Assembly: GCA_030733815.1 (NCBI GenBank)
Contig: JAUZQE010000003.1
Span: 95,595 to 159,594, forward strand
Origin: Yanghanlia caeni
GTDB lineage: Bacteria > Pseudomonadota > Gammaproteobacteria > Burkholderiales > Burkholderiaceae_B
Direction: 5' to 3'
Length of the DNA: 64,000 bases
Positions 1 to 8,775 of the stretch are shown here, piece by piece. Positions within the stretch are counted from its first letter, which is position 1. Each line of letters opens with the position of its first letter. The notes under the pieces are model-generated. The model was not told the DNA's origin. It saw only the letters and a list, made by a program, of their open reading frames with translations, and searched no databases. Position numbers and translations under genes: made by a program.

Positions 1-513
1 GCCCACCTCACCGTCGAAGAAAACCTGCTCACCGGTGCCTACACGCGCAATCTGGGGCGGGCCGACATGCACGCGGCGCTCGAACGCGTGTACCAGTATT
101 TCCCCCGGCTCAAGCAGCGCCGCGGAAGCCAGGCGGGGTATACGTCGGGCGGCGAACAGCAGATGACCGCGATCGGTAGGGCCCTCATGGCCAACCCCAA
201 CATGATCCTGCTCGACGAGCCTTCCATGGGTCTGGCGCCGCAGATCGTCGAAGAAATCTTCGAAATCGTGCGCGACCTGAACCAGCGGGAAAAGGTCAGT
301 TTTCTGCTGGCCGAGCAGAACACGAATATTGCGCTGCGCTATGCCGATTACGGTTACATCCTCGAGAACGGTCGCGTCATGATGGACGGCGAAGCGCGCG
401 AGCTCGCCGAAAACGAAGACGTGAAGGAGTTCTATCTGGGTGTTTCCAGCGGCGAGCGCAAGAGTTTCCGCGACACCAAGTTCTACCGTCGGCGTAAGCG
501 CTGGCTGGCATAG
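1..513 (+). CDS. livF: LivF-type ABC transporter ATP-binding protein (5' truncated by window)
   Basis: C-terminal about 170 residues of a branched-chain amino acid/amide-type ABC ATPase; the N-terminus with Walker A lies before the window. The reading frame is open from base 1 (AHLTVEENLLTGAY, typical LivF). Visible are the signature SGGEQQM, Walker B (MILLDEPSMGL) and the H-loop region FLLAEQN, where LivF proteins often have Gln or His. The tail carries an extra basic stretch (YRRRKRWLA) beyond the usual LivF end. The downstream ligase starts 11 bases after the stop, so the two are probably one operon, suggesting the transporter feeds an aromatic or organic acid to a CoA ligase. The family is sure; the substrate is inference. 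Confidence 0.9.
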   Translation, partial: AHLTVEENLLTGAYTRNLGRADMHAALERVYQYFPRLKQRRGSQAGYTSGGEQQMTAIGRALMANPNMILLDEPSMGLAPQIVEEIFEIVRDLNQREKVSFLLAEQNTNIALRYADYGYILENGRVMMDGEARELAENEDVKEFYLGVSSGERKSFRDTKFYRRRKRWLA

Positions 514-524
514 AGAATCGAACC

Positions 525-1793
525 ATGACGACATACTACGAGGAGCGCGAGGCGGCGGCAGTCGCCGAGCGCGAAAGGGCCCTGTTCGCCCGTCTTCCCG
601 ATGCGCTGGAGCGTGCCCGCCGGCGTGCGCCCGCCATCGCGCGGCAGCTCGAAGGCATCGACGTGCACGGCATACGCGATCGTGACACCCTTGCCACCAT
701 ACCAGTGATCCGCAAGAGCGAGCTGCTGCAGGCCCAGCTCGACGCGCGCAGCGCACAGGCTGGCGCGGCGGCGCACGAACGTGTCTTTGGCGGGTTCTCG
801 GCCATAGGCTGGGGCGAGGCGGCGCGTGTGTTCGCTTCGCCCGGGCCCATATACGAACCCGAAAGTCATCGGCCTGACTACTGGGGGTTCGCGCGGGCCC
901 TGCATGCAGCGGGATTCCGGCGCGCCGACCTGGTGCACAACTGCTTTTCGTATCACTTCACGCCGGCGGGCTCGATGATGGAAACGGCCGCCCATGCCCT
1001 GGGCTGCAGCGTGTTTCCAGGTGGCGTCGGCCAGACCGAACAGCAGTTGCAGGCCATGAGTGACCTGCGGCCGGTGGGCTATGTCGGCACCCCCAGTTTC
1101 CTGCGCATCATTCTTGAAAAGGCCGATGAATCGGGCGTGCGCCTCGACTCGCTCAAGCGTGCGCTGTTTTCGGGGGAAGCCTTTCCGCCGTCGCTGCGCG
1201 AATGGTTTCTGCAGCGTGGCATCGACGGCTACCAGGCCTATGGCACGGCCGATCTGGGCATGATTGCCTTCGAGACCGAGGCGCGGGAAGGCCTGGTGGT
1301 GAACGAAGATATCCTGCTCGAAATCGTGCGACCGGGCACCAATCAGCCGGTGCCTGAAGGCGAGGTGGGCGAAGTTGTCGTCACCACGCTGAATCCCGAC
1401 TACCCGCTGGTGCGTTTCGGTACGGGCGACCTGTCGGCCATTCTGCCCGGCGAGTCGCCCTGCGGCCGGCGCAACCTGCGCATCCGCGGCTGGCTCGGGC
1501 GTGGCGACCAGACCACCAAGGTGCGCGGCCTGTTCGTGCACCCGGGGCAGGTGGCCCAGGTGGTGGCGCGGCATGCCGAGGTCAGGCGTGCGCGCCTCGT
1601 GGTGGCCGGCGCCGTGGGGCGCGATACCATGACCCTGCGCGTCGAGGCCGACCCCGCTTCCGAGTCGCTGGCACAGCAGGTGGCCCAGACGGTGCGCGAA
1701 ATCACCAAGTTGCGCGCCGAGGTCGAATGCGTGCCGCCGGGCAGCCTGCCCAACGATGGCAAGGTCATCGACGACGTACGCGACTACGGCTGA
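525..1793 (+). CDS. PaaK-family (phenylacetate-CoA ligase-like) adenylate-forming enzyme
   Basis: 422 residues, the usual PaaK-family length. The second half is clearly of this family: YQAYGTADLGM near residue 240 matches the A5 region, FGTGDLSAI the A7 region and GRGDQTTKVRGLFVHP the A8 hinge, followed by the small C-terminal domain with a conserved-looking GK near the end. The usual phosphate-binding loop SSGTTG is absent; at the expected place (residues about 103-113) stands FASPGPIYEPE. It follows the LivF-type ATPase by 11 bases. By family it would activate an aromatic or carboxylic acid to its CoA thioester. The altered loop makes substrate and even ligase activity uncertain. Confidence 0.8.
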   Translation: MTTYYEEREAAAVAERERALFARLPDALERARRRAPAIARQLEGIDVHGIRDRDTLATIPVIRKSELLQAQLDARSAQAGAAAHERVFGGFSAIGWGEAARVFASPGPIYEPESHRPDYWGFARALHAAGFRRADLVHNCFSYHFTPAGSMMETAAHALGCSVFPGGVGQTEQQLQAMSDLRPVGYVGTPSFLRIILEKADESGVRLDSLKRALFSGEAFPPSLREWFLQRGIDGYQAYGTADLGMIAFETEAREGLVVNEDILLEIVRPGTNQPVPEGEVGEVVVTTLNPDYPLVRFGTGDLSAILPGESPCGRRNLRIRGWLGRGDQTTKVRGLFVHPGQVAQVVARHAEVRRARLVVAGAVGRDTMTLRVEADPASESLAQQVAQTVREITKLRAEVECVPPGSLPNDGKVIDDVRDYG

Positions 1794-1870
1794 CGTGGTG
1801 CGGGGGAATGGGTGCCGCAGCGCGGTTTCCTGCAGTACCATTTGAAGAACCATTCACCCAGGAGCCGTAG

Positions 1871-2887
1871 ATGTTCAAGTTGAAGACTCTCTTTGTGGGC
1901 GTGCTGGCCGCCGCCGCTCTGGGCACCGCGCACGCCGATACGCTCGAAACAGTACGTGCGCGGGGCGAGCTGCATTGCGGCGTCACCACCGGATTCGCCG
2001 GTTTTTCCGCGCCCGACAGTCAGGGCAAATGGCAGGGCCTCGACGTCGACGTGTGCCGTGCGGTCGCGGCGGCCGTGCTGGGCGACGCCAGCAAGTTCAA
2101 AGCGGTGCCGCTGAATTCGCAGCAGCGCTTCACGGCCTTGCAATCCGGCGAGATCGACCTGCTGGCGCGCAACACCACGGTCACGCACTCGCGCGATACC
2201 TCGCTGGGGGTCATTCATGCGGGCATCAACTTTTACGACGGCCAGGGCTTTCTGGTGCCCAAGTCGCTGGGCGTGAAAAGTGCAAAGGAGCTCAGCGACG
2301 CCTCGGTCTGCATGCAGCAGGGTACCACCAACGAAAACACCATGGCCGACTGGGCGCGCGCCAACAACATCACCTACAAGCCGGTGGTGTTCGACCAGTT
2401 CAATGAAGTGGTGGGCGCATTTGCCAGCGGCCGCTGCGACGTCTTCACCACCGATGCGTCGGGTCTGGCCTCGATACGCATATCGCGCCTCGAAAATCCC
2501 GACGACTACGTCGTGCTGCCCGAAATCATTTCCAAGGAACCGCTGGGCCCCTTCGTGCGGCAGGGTGACGACGCGTGGCTGAACGTTGTGAAGTGGTCAC
2601 TGCACGCCATGGTGGCCGCCGAAGAACTCGGCATCACCTCGGCCAACGTCGACCAGATGCGCGAAAGCACCAACCCCGACGTGCGTCGCCTGCTGGGCGT
2701 GGCGCCGGGCGTGGGTGCCAACATGGGGCTCGACGACGCCTGGGCCTACAACATCGTGAAGCAGGTCGGCAATTACGGCGAAAGCTTCGAGCGCAACGTG
2801 GGGCAGGGCAGTGCGCTGAAGATTCAGCGTGGCCTGAATGCGCTCTGGACAGACGGCGGCCTGATGTACGCGCTGCCGATCCGATAG
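1871..2887 (+). CDS. aapJ: Amino acid ABC transporter periplasmic binding protein (AapJ/BztA type)
   Basis: 338 residues. The N-terminus is a Sec signal peptide (basic start, hydrophobic core, cleavage expected near AHA at residue 24). The mature part has the type-2 periplasmic binding fold of general L-amino-acid binders: GELHCGVTTGFAGFS at its start, WQGLDVDVCRAVAAAVLG, then the sequence around LARNTTVT that binds the amino acid alpha-carboxylate, and later QQGTTNE. A good ribosome site (AGGAG) precedes the ATG. No permease or ATPase partner (aapQMP) is adjacent, so it is an orphan here and must work with components elsewhere. Assignment to the AapJ/BztA group is firm; amino acid preference is unknown. 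Confidence 0.88.
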   Translation: MFKLKTLFVGVLAAAALGTAHADTLETVRARGELHCGVTTGFAGFSAPDSQGKWQGLDVDVCRAVAAAVLGDASKFKAVPLNSQQRFTALQSGEIDLLARNTTVTHSRDTSLGVIHAGINFYDGQGFLVPKSLGVKSAKELSDASVCMQQGTTNENTMADWARANNITYKPVVFDQFNEVVGAFASGRCDVFTTDASGLASIRISRLENPDDYVVLPEIISKEPLGPFVRQGDDAWLNVVKWSLHAMVAAEELGITSANVDQMRESTNPDVRRLLGVAPGVGANMGLDDAWAYNIVKQVGNYGESFERNVGQGSALKIQRGLNALWTDGGLMYALPIR

Positions 2888-2891
2888 GGCT

Positions 2892-3362
2892 TTAGCGCCG
2901 CCGGTACAGTAGCGCAATACGCGCAAAGGCGATTTCAAGCTCGCGGCTGCCCGCCTGAAACGTGACGGGCCGGCCGCGGGTGGTGAAGCAGATCAGCTTC
3001 TTCGAGGCGATCAGCGGAATGAATTTTGCGAAGGTGATGTCGTGCCACTGAACTGCGCGGCGCCCCAGCCACGACTGCTCGATGCCCTGTTCGGTGATGC
3101 GCGTGACTGACACCTGCATGTAACCGGCCAGCACGGCCAGACCCGCCACGCACAGGGTGAGGCTGGCCTTCACGGCTGTGCTCACGGCTTGCCCGGCCGG
3201 CCCCGCGGCGGTAAGTACCAGGCGCAGTACCACCAGGGCCAGCACCAGCCACGCCAGCAGCACCACCCATCGGGGCCATGCGCGCCCTTCCAGCGGCAAC
3301 GGGCCGATTTCGGCCAGCAGTGCGCGCCGCTCGCCTTCGCTGGGGCCGCGTGCTGCGGGCAT
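2892..3362 (-). CDS. Small membrane protein with PH-like C-terminal domain, unknown function
   Basis: 156 residues with the start set at the ATG at 3362, 17 bases after the HMG-CoA lyase stop; a longer frame would run into that gene. It has an N-terminal cytoplasmic tail, two hydrophobic membrane segments (about residues 30-50 and 63-83) and a C-terminal region of about 70 residues resembling bacterial PH-like domains (VTRITEQGIEQSWLGRRAVQW, then FAKFIPLIASKKLICFTTRG). I do not recognise a named family. Position suggests co-transcription with the lyase gene, but no functional link is evident. It could also be called a DUF-type membrane protein. Confidence 0.6.
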   Translation of the reverse strand: MPAARGPSEGERRALLAEIGPLPLEGRAWPRWVVLLAWLVLALVVLRLVLTAAGPAGQAVSTAVKASLTLCVAGLAVLAGYMQVSVTRITEQGIEQSWLGRRAVQWHDITFAKFIPLIASKKLICFTTRGRPVTFQAGSRELEIAFARIALLYRRR

Positions 3363-3379
3363 GGTGGCGGGCACCCGGA

Positions 3380-4288
3380 TCAGGCGGCCTTGCGCGCGGC
3401 CAGAGCGTTGCCGGCGCGGCTGGCGGCCTTGCGATCGAGGTGGCCCGAGATCCACTGACCAATATCCACCACCGCATCGAGATCGACGCCCGTTTCAATG
3501 CCCATGCCATGCAGCATGTAGAGCACGTCTTCGGTGGCCACGTTGCCGGTGGCGCCCTTGGCGTACGGGCAGCCGCCCAGCCCTGCCACTGATGCGTGGT
3601 AGATCGAGATGCCCGCCTGCAGCGACGCCAGGATGTTGGCCAGCGCCTGACCATAGGTGTCGTGGAAATGGCCGGCCACGCGTGCCGGGTCGACCACTTC
3701 GGTTACCGCCTTCATGACGCGCTCGACCCGTGCAGGCGTACCGACACCGATCGTGTCGGCCACGTCGATCTCGTCGCAGCCGAGTTCCAGGTAGCGGCGT
3801 GCAACGTCGACCACTGCGGACGGATCGACCTCGCCCTGGTAGGGGCAGCCCAGCGCGCAGCTGATGCTGCCGCGCAGGCGCAACCCCGCGGCCTTCACGG
3901 CTTCGGCCACCGGCTCGAAGCGGGCGATCGACTCGGCAATGCTGCAATTGATGTTTTTCTGCGAGAAGGCTTCACTTGCCGCACCGAAGATCACCACTTC
4001 ATCGGCACCTGCCGCCAGTGCGCCGTCGAAACCGCGCATGTTGGGCGCGAGTACCGAGTAGATCGTGCCGGGTTTGCGTTGAATCGCGGCCATGACCTCG
4101 GCACCGTCGGCCATTTGTGGCACCCACTTGGGGGATACGAATGACGTGGCTTCGACATTCTGAAATCCCGCTTGCGACAGCCTGTTGATCAGCTCCACCT
4201 TGATGTCGGTGGGAATGAACTGCTTTTCGTTCTGCAGGCCGTCTCGTGGCGAGACTTCGACAATCTTCACTTTTGCGGGTGTGGGCAT
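3380..4288 (-). CDS. mvaB: Hydroxymethylglutaryl-CoA lyase
   Basis: 302 residues, typical length. It cleaves HMG-CoA to acetyl-CoA and acetoacetate, the last step of leucine catabolism. The start at 4288 (MPTPAKVKIVEVSPRDGLQN) is fixed by an AGGAG site seven bases upstream and by homology to the family start. Seen motifs: the SPRDGLQNE catalytic Arg-Asp near residue 15, the metal-binding HFHDTYGQALAN, and the family signature with its catalytic cysteine, GLGGCPYAKGATGNVATED. No other leucine-degradation gene (liuABC) is in the window, so it stands alone beside a small membrane protein gene. Confidence 0.95.
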   Translation of the reverse strand: MPTPAKVKIVEVSPRDGLQNEKQFIPTDIKVELINRLSQAGFQNVEATSFVSPKWVPQMADGAEVMAAIQRKPGTIYSVLAPNMRGFDGALAAGADEVVIFGAASEAFSQKNINCSIAESIARFEPVAEAVKAAGLRLRGSISCALGCPYQGEVDPSAVVDVARRYLELGCDEIDVADTIGVGTPARVERVMKAVTEVVDPARVAGHFHDTYGQALANILASLQAGISIYHASVAGLGGCPYAKGATGNVATEDVLYMLHGMGIETGVDLDAVVDIGQWISGHLDRKAASRAGNALAARKAA

Positions 4289-4304
4289 GGTGACTCCTTG
4301 AAAG

Positions 4305-5537
4305 CTAACCGTAAATAATACCCTGCTGGCGCCGCTGATAGCGTCCGTCGTCGAGGCGCTGCACGACACTGTTGAGCTCGAGTTCGGTGAGTGCGGCGGC
4401 CACGCGCGAAAACTCCAGACCACTGCGGCGGCAAAGCGTGTCGGTATCGGCCGGGTCATACCCCAGCGCGTCGAGCACACGCGTAATGACCGGGTCTTTC
4501 AGCATGCGGTTGACCGGGCGCTTGCTCGTTCGCAGCCCTGCAGCTGTGCGTGAGCCCGTGTCGCGGGCGGCGAGCCAGCCGGGAAGCTCGGGCTGCATCG
4601 CGGTGCCGTGCCCGGCCCCCGGCTGGGGCACGGGCCCGCTACGCTGCAGTTCTTCTTCGATATCACGCCCCTGTTCCACAAGCTTGGCTCCCTGACGGAT
4701 CAGGGCGTGACACCCGCGCGAAAGCGGGGCGTGTATCGAGCCGGGAATTGCGAATACCTCGCGGCCGTATTCAAGGGCGAGGCGGGCGGTGATCAGTGAG
4801 CCGCTTTGTGCGGCCGCTTCCACCACCAGTACGCCGCGCGACAGGGCTGCGACCAGCCGGTTGCGGTCGGGGAAGCGAAAGGGCTGGGCCGGAGTGCCCG
4901 GCGGGTATTCCGTGACGAGTGCGCCGTGCGTGGCGATCTGTTCGGCCAGGCCGGCATGCCGGGGAGGGTAGATGGCGTCGAGCCCTCCGGCCAGCACGGC
5001 AATCGTGCGCCCGCCCTGCGGACCGGCCTGCAGGGCACCCTCGTGCGCGGCCGCGTCGATGCCGCGTGCCAGGCCGCTGACAATGGCCCAGCCGCGTTCG
5101 GCCAGGTAGCGCGCGAATGCGCGGGCATCGTCGCAGCCGCCCGGCGTGGCGCTGCGAGCGCCAACGACGGCGATTGACGGCCGCTGCAGGAGCGCGACGT
5201 CGCCCCTTACGAACAGTATTAGCGGCGGGTCGCCGCAATCGAACAGTGTGGCGGGGTAGTGCGGGTCGGCCAGCGTGATCAGCTGATGCCCGGGCAGCGT
5301 GAGCATCTGCATGGCCGATTCGATGCCTGTCGCCACCTCTGCAGAGGGCGGTTCGGCCAGCTGCAGGGCCAGTTCACGGGGCAGATGCCGGGCCAGCGTG
5401 GGCGCACCGGCGGCCAGGGCGTGGTGGGGCAGGCCCAGTGCGCTCAGCAGCTGGCGCGCGCTGCCCCTGCCCAGGCCGGGCTCCAGTGCCAGGCGCAGCC
5501 ATGCGCGCAGTTCTTCCGGGGTACGTTCTTCAAGCAT
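4305..5537 (-). CDS. dprA: DNA-processing protein DprA
   Basis: 410 residues from the ATG at 5537 (MLEERTPEELRAW); an upstream in-frame ATG at 5603 would give 432 residues and cannot be excluded, since neither has a strong ribosome site. DprA loads RecA on incoming single-stranded DNA during transformation. Domains: a short helical N-terminal part, the Rossmann-like core (IAVVGARSATPGG, then GWAIVSGLARGIDAAAHEGAL, later QSGSLITARLALEYGREVFA), and a C-terminal winged-helix domain (about residues 340-400). It is divergent from def, a very common arrangement in proteobacteria. Confidence 0.95.
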   Translation of the reverse strand: MLEERTPEELRAWLRLALEPGLGRGSARQLLSALGLPHHALAAGAPTLARHLPRELALQLAEPPSAEVATGIESAMQMLTLPGHQLITLADPHYPATLFDCGDPPLILFVRGDVALLQRPSIAVVGARSATPGGCDDARAFARYLAERGWAIVSGLARGIDAAAHEGALQAGPQGGRTIAVLAGGLDAIYPPRHAGLAEQIATHGALVTEYPPGTPAQPFRFPDRNRLVAALSRGVLVVEAAAQSGSLITARLALEYGREVFAIPGSIHAPLSRGCHALIRQGAKLVEQGRDIEEELQRSGPVPQPGAGHGTAMQPELPGWLAARDTGSRTAAGLRTSKRPVNRMLKDPVITRVLDALGYDPADTDTLCRRSGLEFSRVAAALTELELNSVVQRLDDGRYQRRQQGIIYG

Positions 5538-5614
5538 GCCGTAGTGTGCCACGGGGCGGCCGCGTCGGGCAGCCGGGATGGCCGCGTTTGTCACGCCACG
5601 CATGAAATCTGTTT

Positions 5615-5620
5615 TACAAT
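5615..5620 (+). promoter_or_regulatory. Candidate -10 element for the def-fmt operon
   Basis: TACAAT lies 29 bases before the def start in the short dprA-def divergent gap. A TTGTCA at 5588-5593 could be the -35 but the spacing of 21 bases is long, so only the -10 is proposed. Confidence 0.35.
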
Positions 5621-5649
5621 AAGAGCTTACAGTGACAAAGGGCATTTCA

Positions 5650-6162
5650 ATGGCTTTGCTTCCCATCCTCCGATACCCAGACCCGCGCCTGCACAAGGTG
5701 GCCAAGCCCGTGGCCGAGGTCGACGACCGTATCCGCCAGCTGGTCCGCGACATGGCCGAGACCATGTACGCTGCTCCGGGGGTAGGCCTGGCCGCCACGC
5801 AGGTCGACGTGCACGAGCGCGTCATCGTCATCGACGTTTCCGAAAACGGCGACGACCTGCGCGTGCTCATCAACCCTGAAATCATCTGGAAGAGCGACGA
5901 GCTTCAGGTTTACGAAGAAGGCTGTCTGTCGGTGCCCGGCATCTACGATCAGGTTGAACGCGCCGCCCGCATACGCGTGCGCGCCCTGAACGAAAAGGGC
6001 GAAACCTACGAGTTCGACGCCGACGGCCTGCTGGCCGTGTGCGTGCAGCACGAAATGGATCACCTCATGGGCAAGGTGTTTGTCGAATATCTGTCGCCGC
6101 TCAAGCAGAACCGCATTCGCACCAAGCTGCGCAAGCAGGAACGCGAGGCCCTGCGAGCCTGA
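5650..6162 (+). CDS. def: Peptide deformylase
   Basis: 170 residues starting [14 protein letters not shown]; the ATG at 5650 is preceded by AAGGG at suitable distance and is preferred over a GTG at 5632. It removes the formyl group from nascent proteins. All three family motifs are present: [12 protein letters not shown] (motif 1), EEGCLSVPG with the metal-binding Cys (motif 2) and [10 protein letters not shown] with the HExxH metal and catalytic residues (motif 3). It is followed after 18 bases by fmt, which adds the formyl group this enzyme removes; the pair is a conserved operon. Confidence 0.97.
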   Translation: MALLPILRYPDPRLHKVAKPVAEVDDRIRQLVRDMAETMYAAPGVGLAATQVDVHERVIVIDVSENGDDLRVLINPEIIWKSDELQVYEEGCLSVPGIYDQVERAARIRVRALNEKGETYEFDADGLLAVCVQHEMDHLMGKVFVEYLSPLKQNRIRTKLRKQEREALRA

Positions 6163-6180
6163 ACCCCCCAATAGCTATTC

Positions 6181-7122
6181 ATGCGCATTGTTTTCGCCGG
6201 AACGCCCGAGTTCGCAGCGGCGGCACTCGAGGCCGTTCTGCGGGCGGGGCACAGTGTTCCCCTCGTTCTCACTCAACCCGATCGCCCCTCCGGGCGTGGC
6301 ATGAAGTTGCGCCCCAGCGCCGTCAAGCAGGTCGCGCTCGATCACGGTATTGCCGTGTGCCAGCCCCGCAGCCTGCGGCTCGATGGCCGCTACCCGGAAG
6401 ATGCCGCCCAGGCACGCGAAGCCCTTCTCGACGCCGAACCCGATCTCATGGTGGTGGCGGCGTACGGGCTCATTTTGCCGCGCTGGGTGCTTGAGCTGCC
6501 CCGGCATGGCTGCTTCAACATCCATGCCAGCCTGCTGCCGCGCTGGCGCGGTGCCGCGCCCATACAGCGGGCCATCGAGGCGGGCGACACGAGCACCGGC
6601 ATCACCATCATGCAGATGGACGAGGGGCTCGATACGGGCGACATGCTGCTGGTGCACGAGCTGCCCATCACCGATGCCCACACCGCAGCACGGCTGCACG
6701 ACGAACTGGCGGCTGCGGGCGCCGATGCGATTGTCGAGGCGATCCGCCTGCTGGAACGCGGAGAACTTCACGCGCAGCCCCAGCCCGATGACGGCGTCAC
6801 CTATGCCGCCAAGCTCGAGAAGGCCGAGGCCGCGCTCGATCTCACCCGGCCCGCTTCAGAGCTGGCGCGCCGCATTCGTGCGTTCAATCCGGTTCCAGGC
6901 GCAACCGTTCCTCTGCCGGGGCTTGAGCAGCCGGTCAAGGTCTGGGCCGCGCAAGCGCTTGCCGAACCCGTGGCGGCCGAGCCGGGCACGGTGCTGCGTG
7001 CGTCGCCCGAGGGCGTCGATATCGCTACGGGCGAGGGTGTGCTGCGGCTGCTCGAAGTGCAGAAGGCGGGGGGGCGTCGTCAGCCCGTGGCGGCGTTCGT
7101 ACAGGGCTGGAAGCCGGCCTGA
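6181..7122 (+). CDS. fmt: Methionyl-tRNA formyltransferase
   Basis: 313 residues. It transfers a formyl group from 10-formyl-THF to initiator Met-tRNA. The N-terminal catalytic domain starts [19 protein letters not shown] and carries the family signature [20 protein letters not shown] with catalytic Asn/His nearby and the Asp in [13 protein letters not shown]-terminal OB-like tRNA-binding domain follows from about residue 205. It sits directly behind def; the gamma-carbonic anhydrase-like gene follows after 61 bases. Confidence 0.97.
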   Translation: MRIVFAGTPEFAAAALEAVLRAGHSVPLVLTQPDRPSGRGMKLRPSAVKQVALDHGIAVCQPRSLRLDGRYPEDAAQAREALLDAEPDLMVVAAYGLILPRWVLELPRHGCFNIHASLLPRWRGAAPIQRAIEAGDTSTGITIMQMDEGLDTGDMLLVHELPITDAHTAARLHDELAAAGADAIVEAIRLLERGELHAQPQPDDGVTYAAKLEKAEAALDLTRPASELARRIRAFNPVPGATVPLPGLEQPVKVWAAQALAEPVAAEPGTVLRASPEGVDIATGEGVLRLLEVQKAGGRRQPVAAFVQGWKPA

Positions 7123-7183
7123 TTCCGCACGCTCTGTGCTACGATCAGCGGCACATATCCGTACAAATTTCAGGAAGCATGAA

Positions 7184-7732
7184 ATGACGCGTTACCGGCT
7201 CGGAGACAAGGTTCCCAATATCGATGAAAGTGCTTACGTCGCGGCTGAAGCGGTCGTGATCGGCGACGTGCAGATGGCAGCCAACACCAGCGTGTGGTCG
7301 TGCGCCGTACTGCGCGGCGACAACGAGCCGATCGTCCTGGGCGAAGGCACCAACATTCAGGAAGGCGCCGTATTGCACACCGACCCGGGTTGCCCGCTGA
7401 CACTGGGCCGCAACGTCACCGTGGGGCATCAGGCCATGCTGCATGGTTGCACCGTGGGCGACAACTCGCTCATCGGCATCCAGGCCGTGGTGCTGAATCG
7501 CGCGGTCATCGGCCGCGAAAGCCTGGTCGGGGCCGGTGCCGTCGTCACCGAAGGCAAGGTGTTTCCCGACCGTTCCCTGATCTTGGGCGCGCCGGCCAAG
7601 GTCGTGCGCACCCTTACCGATGAAGACGTGGCCAACCTGCAGCGCAACGCCGATACCTACATCAAACGCCGCGATCAGTTCAAGGCCGAACTCGTCGCCC
7701 TGCCCGAGCCCGAAACCTCCGCGAAAGGCTGA
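7184..7732 (+). CDS. Gamma-carbonic anhydrase-like hexapeptide-repeat protein
   Basis: 182 residues. Left-handed beta-helix protein of the gamma-carbonic anhydrase/YrdA-PaaY family: repeated hexapeptides such as AVVIGDVQMA, SVWSCAVLRGDNEPI, NIQEGAVLH, NVTVGHQAMLHGC and NSLIGIQAVVLN. The three family metal-ligand histidines are visible (in AVLHTD, TVGHQAMLHGC). The ATG at 7184 follows a CAGGAAG ribosome site. These proteins bind zinc or iron; many show little carbonic anhydrase activity, so the function is best called metal-binding gamma-CA-like. It lies in line with def and fmt. Confidence 0.88.
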   Translation: MTRYRLGDKVPNIDESAYVAAEAVVIGDVQMAANTSVWSCAVLRGDNEPIVLGEGTNIQEGAVLHTDPGCPLTLGRNVTVGHQAMLHGCTVGDNSLIGIQAVVLNRAVIGRESLVGAGAVVTEGKVFPDRSLILGAPAKVVRTLTDEDVANLQRNADTYIKRRDQFKAELVALPEPETSAKG

Positions 7733-7760
7733 ACGCCGCGCAGTCACGTCGTACGCTCCC

Positions 7761-8699
7761 ATGCCGCGCAACTCACTGGCCGCTTCGGCCGCTTCCCCAC
7801 GTTCGTCCGCCGTCATGGGAGTGCGGCCGCTTGCAGGCATCGTCACGCTCATTCTGTCGACATGGGCGTTGTCCACGCTCGACGCCAGCGGCAAATGGGT
7901 CATGGGCGCGGGCGTCTCGCTGTGGGTGCTGAGCTGGGTACGCTACAGCGTTCACCTGCTGCTCGTGCTGGGGCTGGTCTTGCCCGTGCGAGGTCCGTCG
8001 GTTCTGCGCAGCGTGCGCCCGCGCGCCCAGCTGATGCGCGGCGGCATCATGCTGCTGGCCACCCTGTGCTTCTTCAAGACGCTCAGCTACCTGCCGCAAG
8101 CCGAAGCCACGGCCATCAATTTTCTTGCGCCGCTCATCGTGCTGTCACTCGCCCCCTGGCTGCTCAAGGAGCCGCCGCGAATCTCGCGCTGGATCGCCGC
8201 CGCAGCGGGCTTCATGGGCGTGCTGGTCATCATCCGTCCGGGTGGTGGGCTCGATCCGCTCGGAGTCATCTGGGGCCTGGGCACCGCCTGCACGTTTGCG
8301 GGGCAGTTCATGGCCACGCGCCGCGTGGCGGTCGATGATCCCTTCACGACGCTCATCTGGAGCGGCGGCGTGGGGGCGGTGGTGCTGAGCGCGTCCATGC
8401 CGTTCATACTGCCGGCCGCGTTGCCGGTGATGCGCGAACTCGAGCCGCTGCACTGGCTGGTGCTGTTCGGTACGGGCGTTTTCGGTGCGGCCGGCCACCT
8501 GCTGCAAATTCAGGCGTATCGCTACGCGCCCGCTTCTCTTCTGGCCCCCTTCGTATATTTGCAGATCGTCGCGGCGGCCACACTCGGCTGGCTGATCTGG
8601 GGCGACTTCCCCGACGCGGTGAGTTGGCTGGGCATCGCCGTGATCTGCGTGAGTGGCGCAACGCTGGCGGCGTGGGAATGGAAGACGAAGCGGCGCTGA
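7761..8699 (+). CDS. EamA-family (DMT superfamily) membrane transporter
   Basis: About 312 residues from the ATG at 7761; a start at ATG 7815 (MGVRPLAG) is also possible. The protein is very hydrophobic with about ten predicted membrane segments in two EamA repeats: the first from the LAGIVTLILSTWALSTLDAS region, the second beginning with the LGVIWGLGTACTFAGQFMATR segment. A typical EamA hinge sequence (EATAINFLAPLIVLSLAPWL) ends the first repeat. DMT exporters of this kind release amino acids, purines or other metabolites; substrate cannot be told here. It follows the gamma-CA gene by 28 bases. Confidence 0.85.
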   Translation: MPRNSLAASAASPRSSAVMGVRPLAGIVTLILSTWALSTLDASGKWVMGAGVSLWVLSWVRYSVHLLLVLGLVLPVRGPSVLRSVRPRAQLMRGGIMLLATLCFFKTLSYLPQAEATAINFLAPLIVLSLAPWLLKEPPRISRWIAAAAGFMGVLVIIRPGGGLDPLGVIWGLGTACTFAGQFMATRRVAVDDPFTTLIWSGGVGAVVLSASMPFILPAALPVMRELEPLHWLVLFGTGVFGAAGHLLQIQAYRYAPASLLAPFVYLQIVAAATLGWLIWGDFPDAVSWLGIAVICVSGATLAAWEWKTKRR

Positions 8700-8763
8700 G
8701 CCTGATGTCGCATCTGCTGCATTTTTCAGCGTTACATTCGGGGCGGTTCGGCCCGCGAGCTTC

Positions 8764-8769
8764 TATAAT
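8764..8769 (+). promoter_or_regulatory. Candidate -10 element just before waaC
   Basis: A perfect TATAAT ends six bases before the waaC ATG at 8776. If used, the transcript would begin at or next to the start codon. No clear -35 is seen at the right spacing. Confidence 0.35.
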
Positions 8770-8775
8770 CCAGCC

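Noticed and set aside
483..1853. 456-residue open frame on the minus strand opposite the PaaK-like gene
   Set aside because: It lies wholly antisense to a clear family gene and shows no motif; long antisense frames are common at this GC content.
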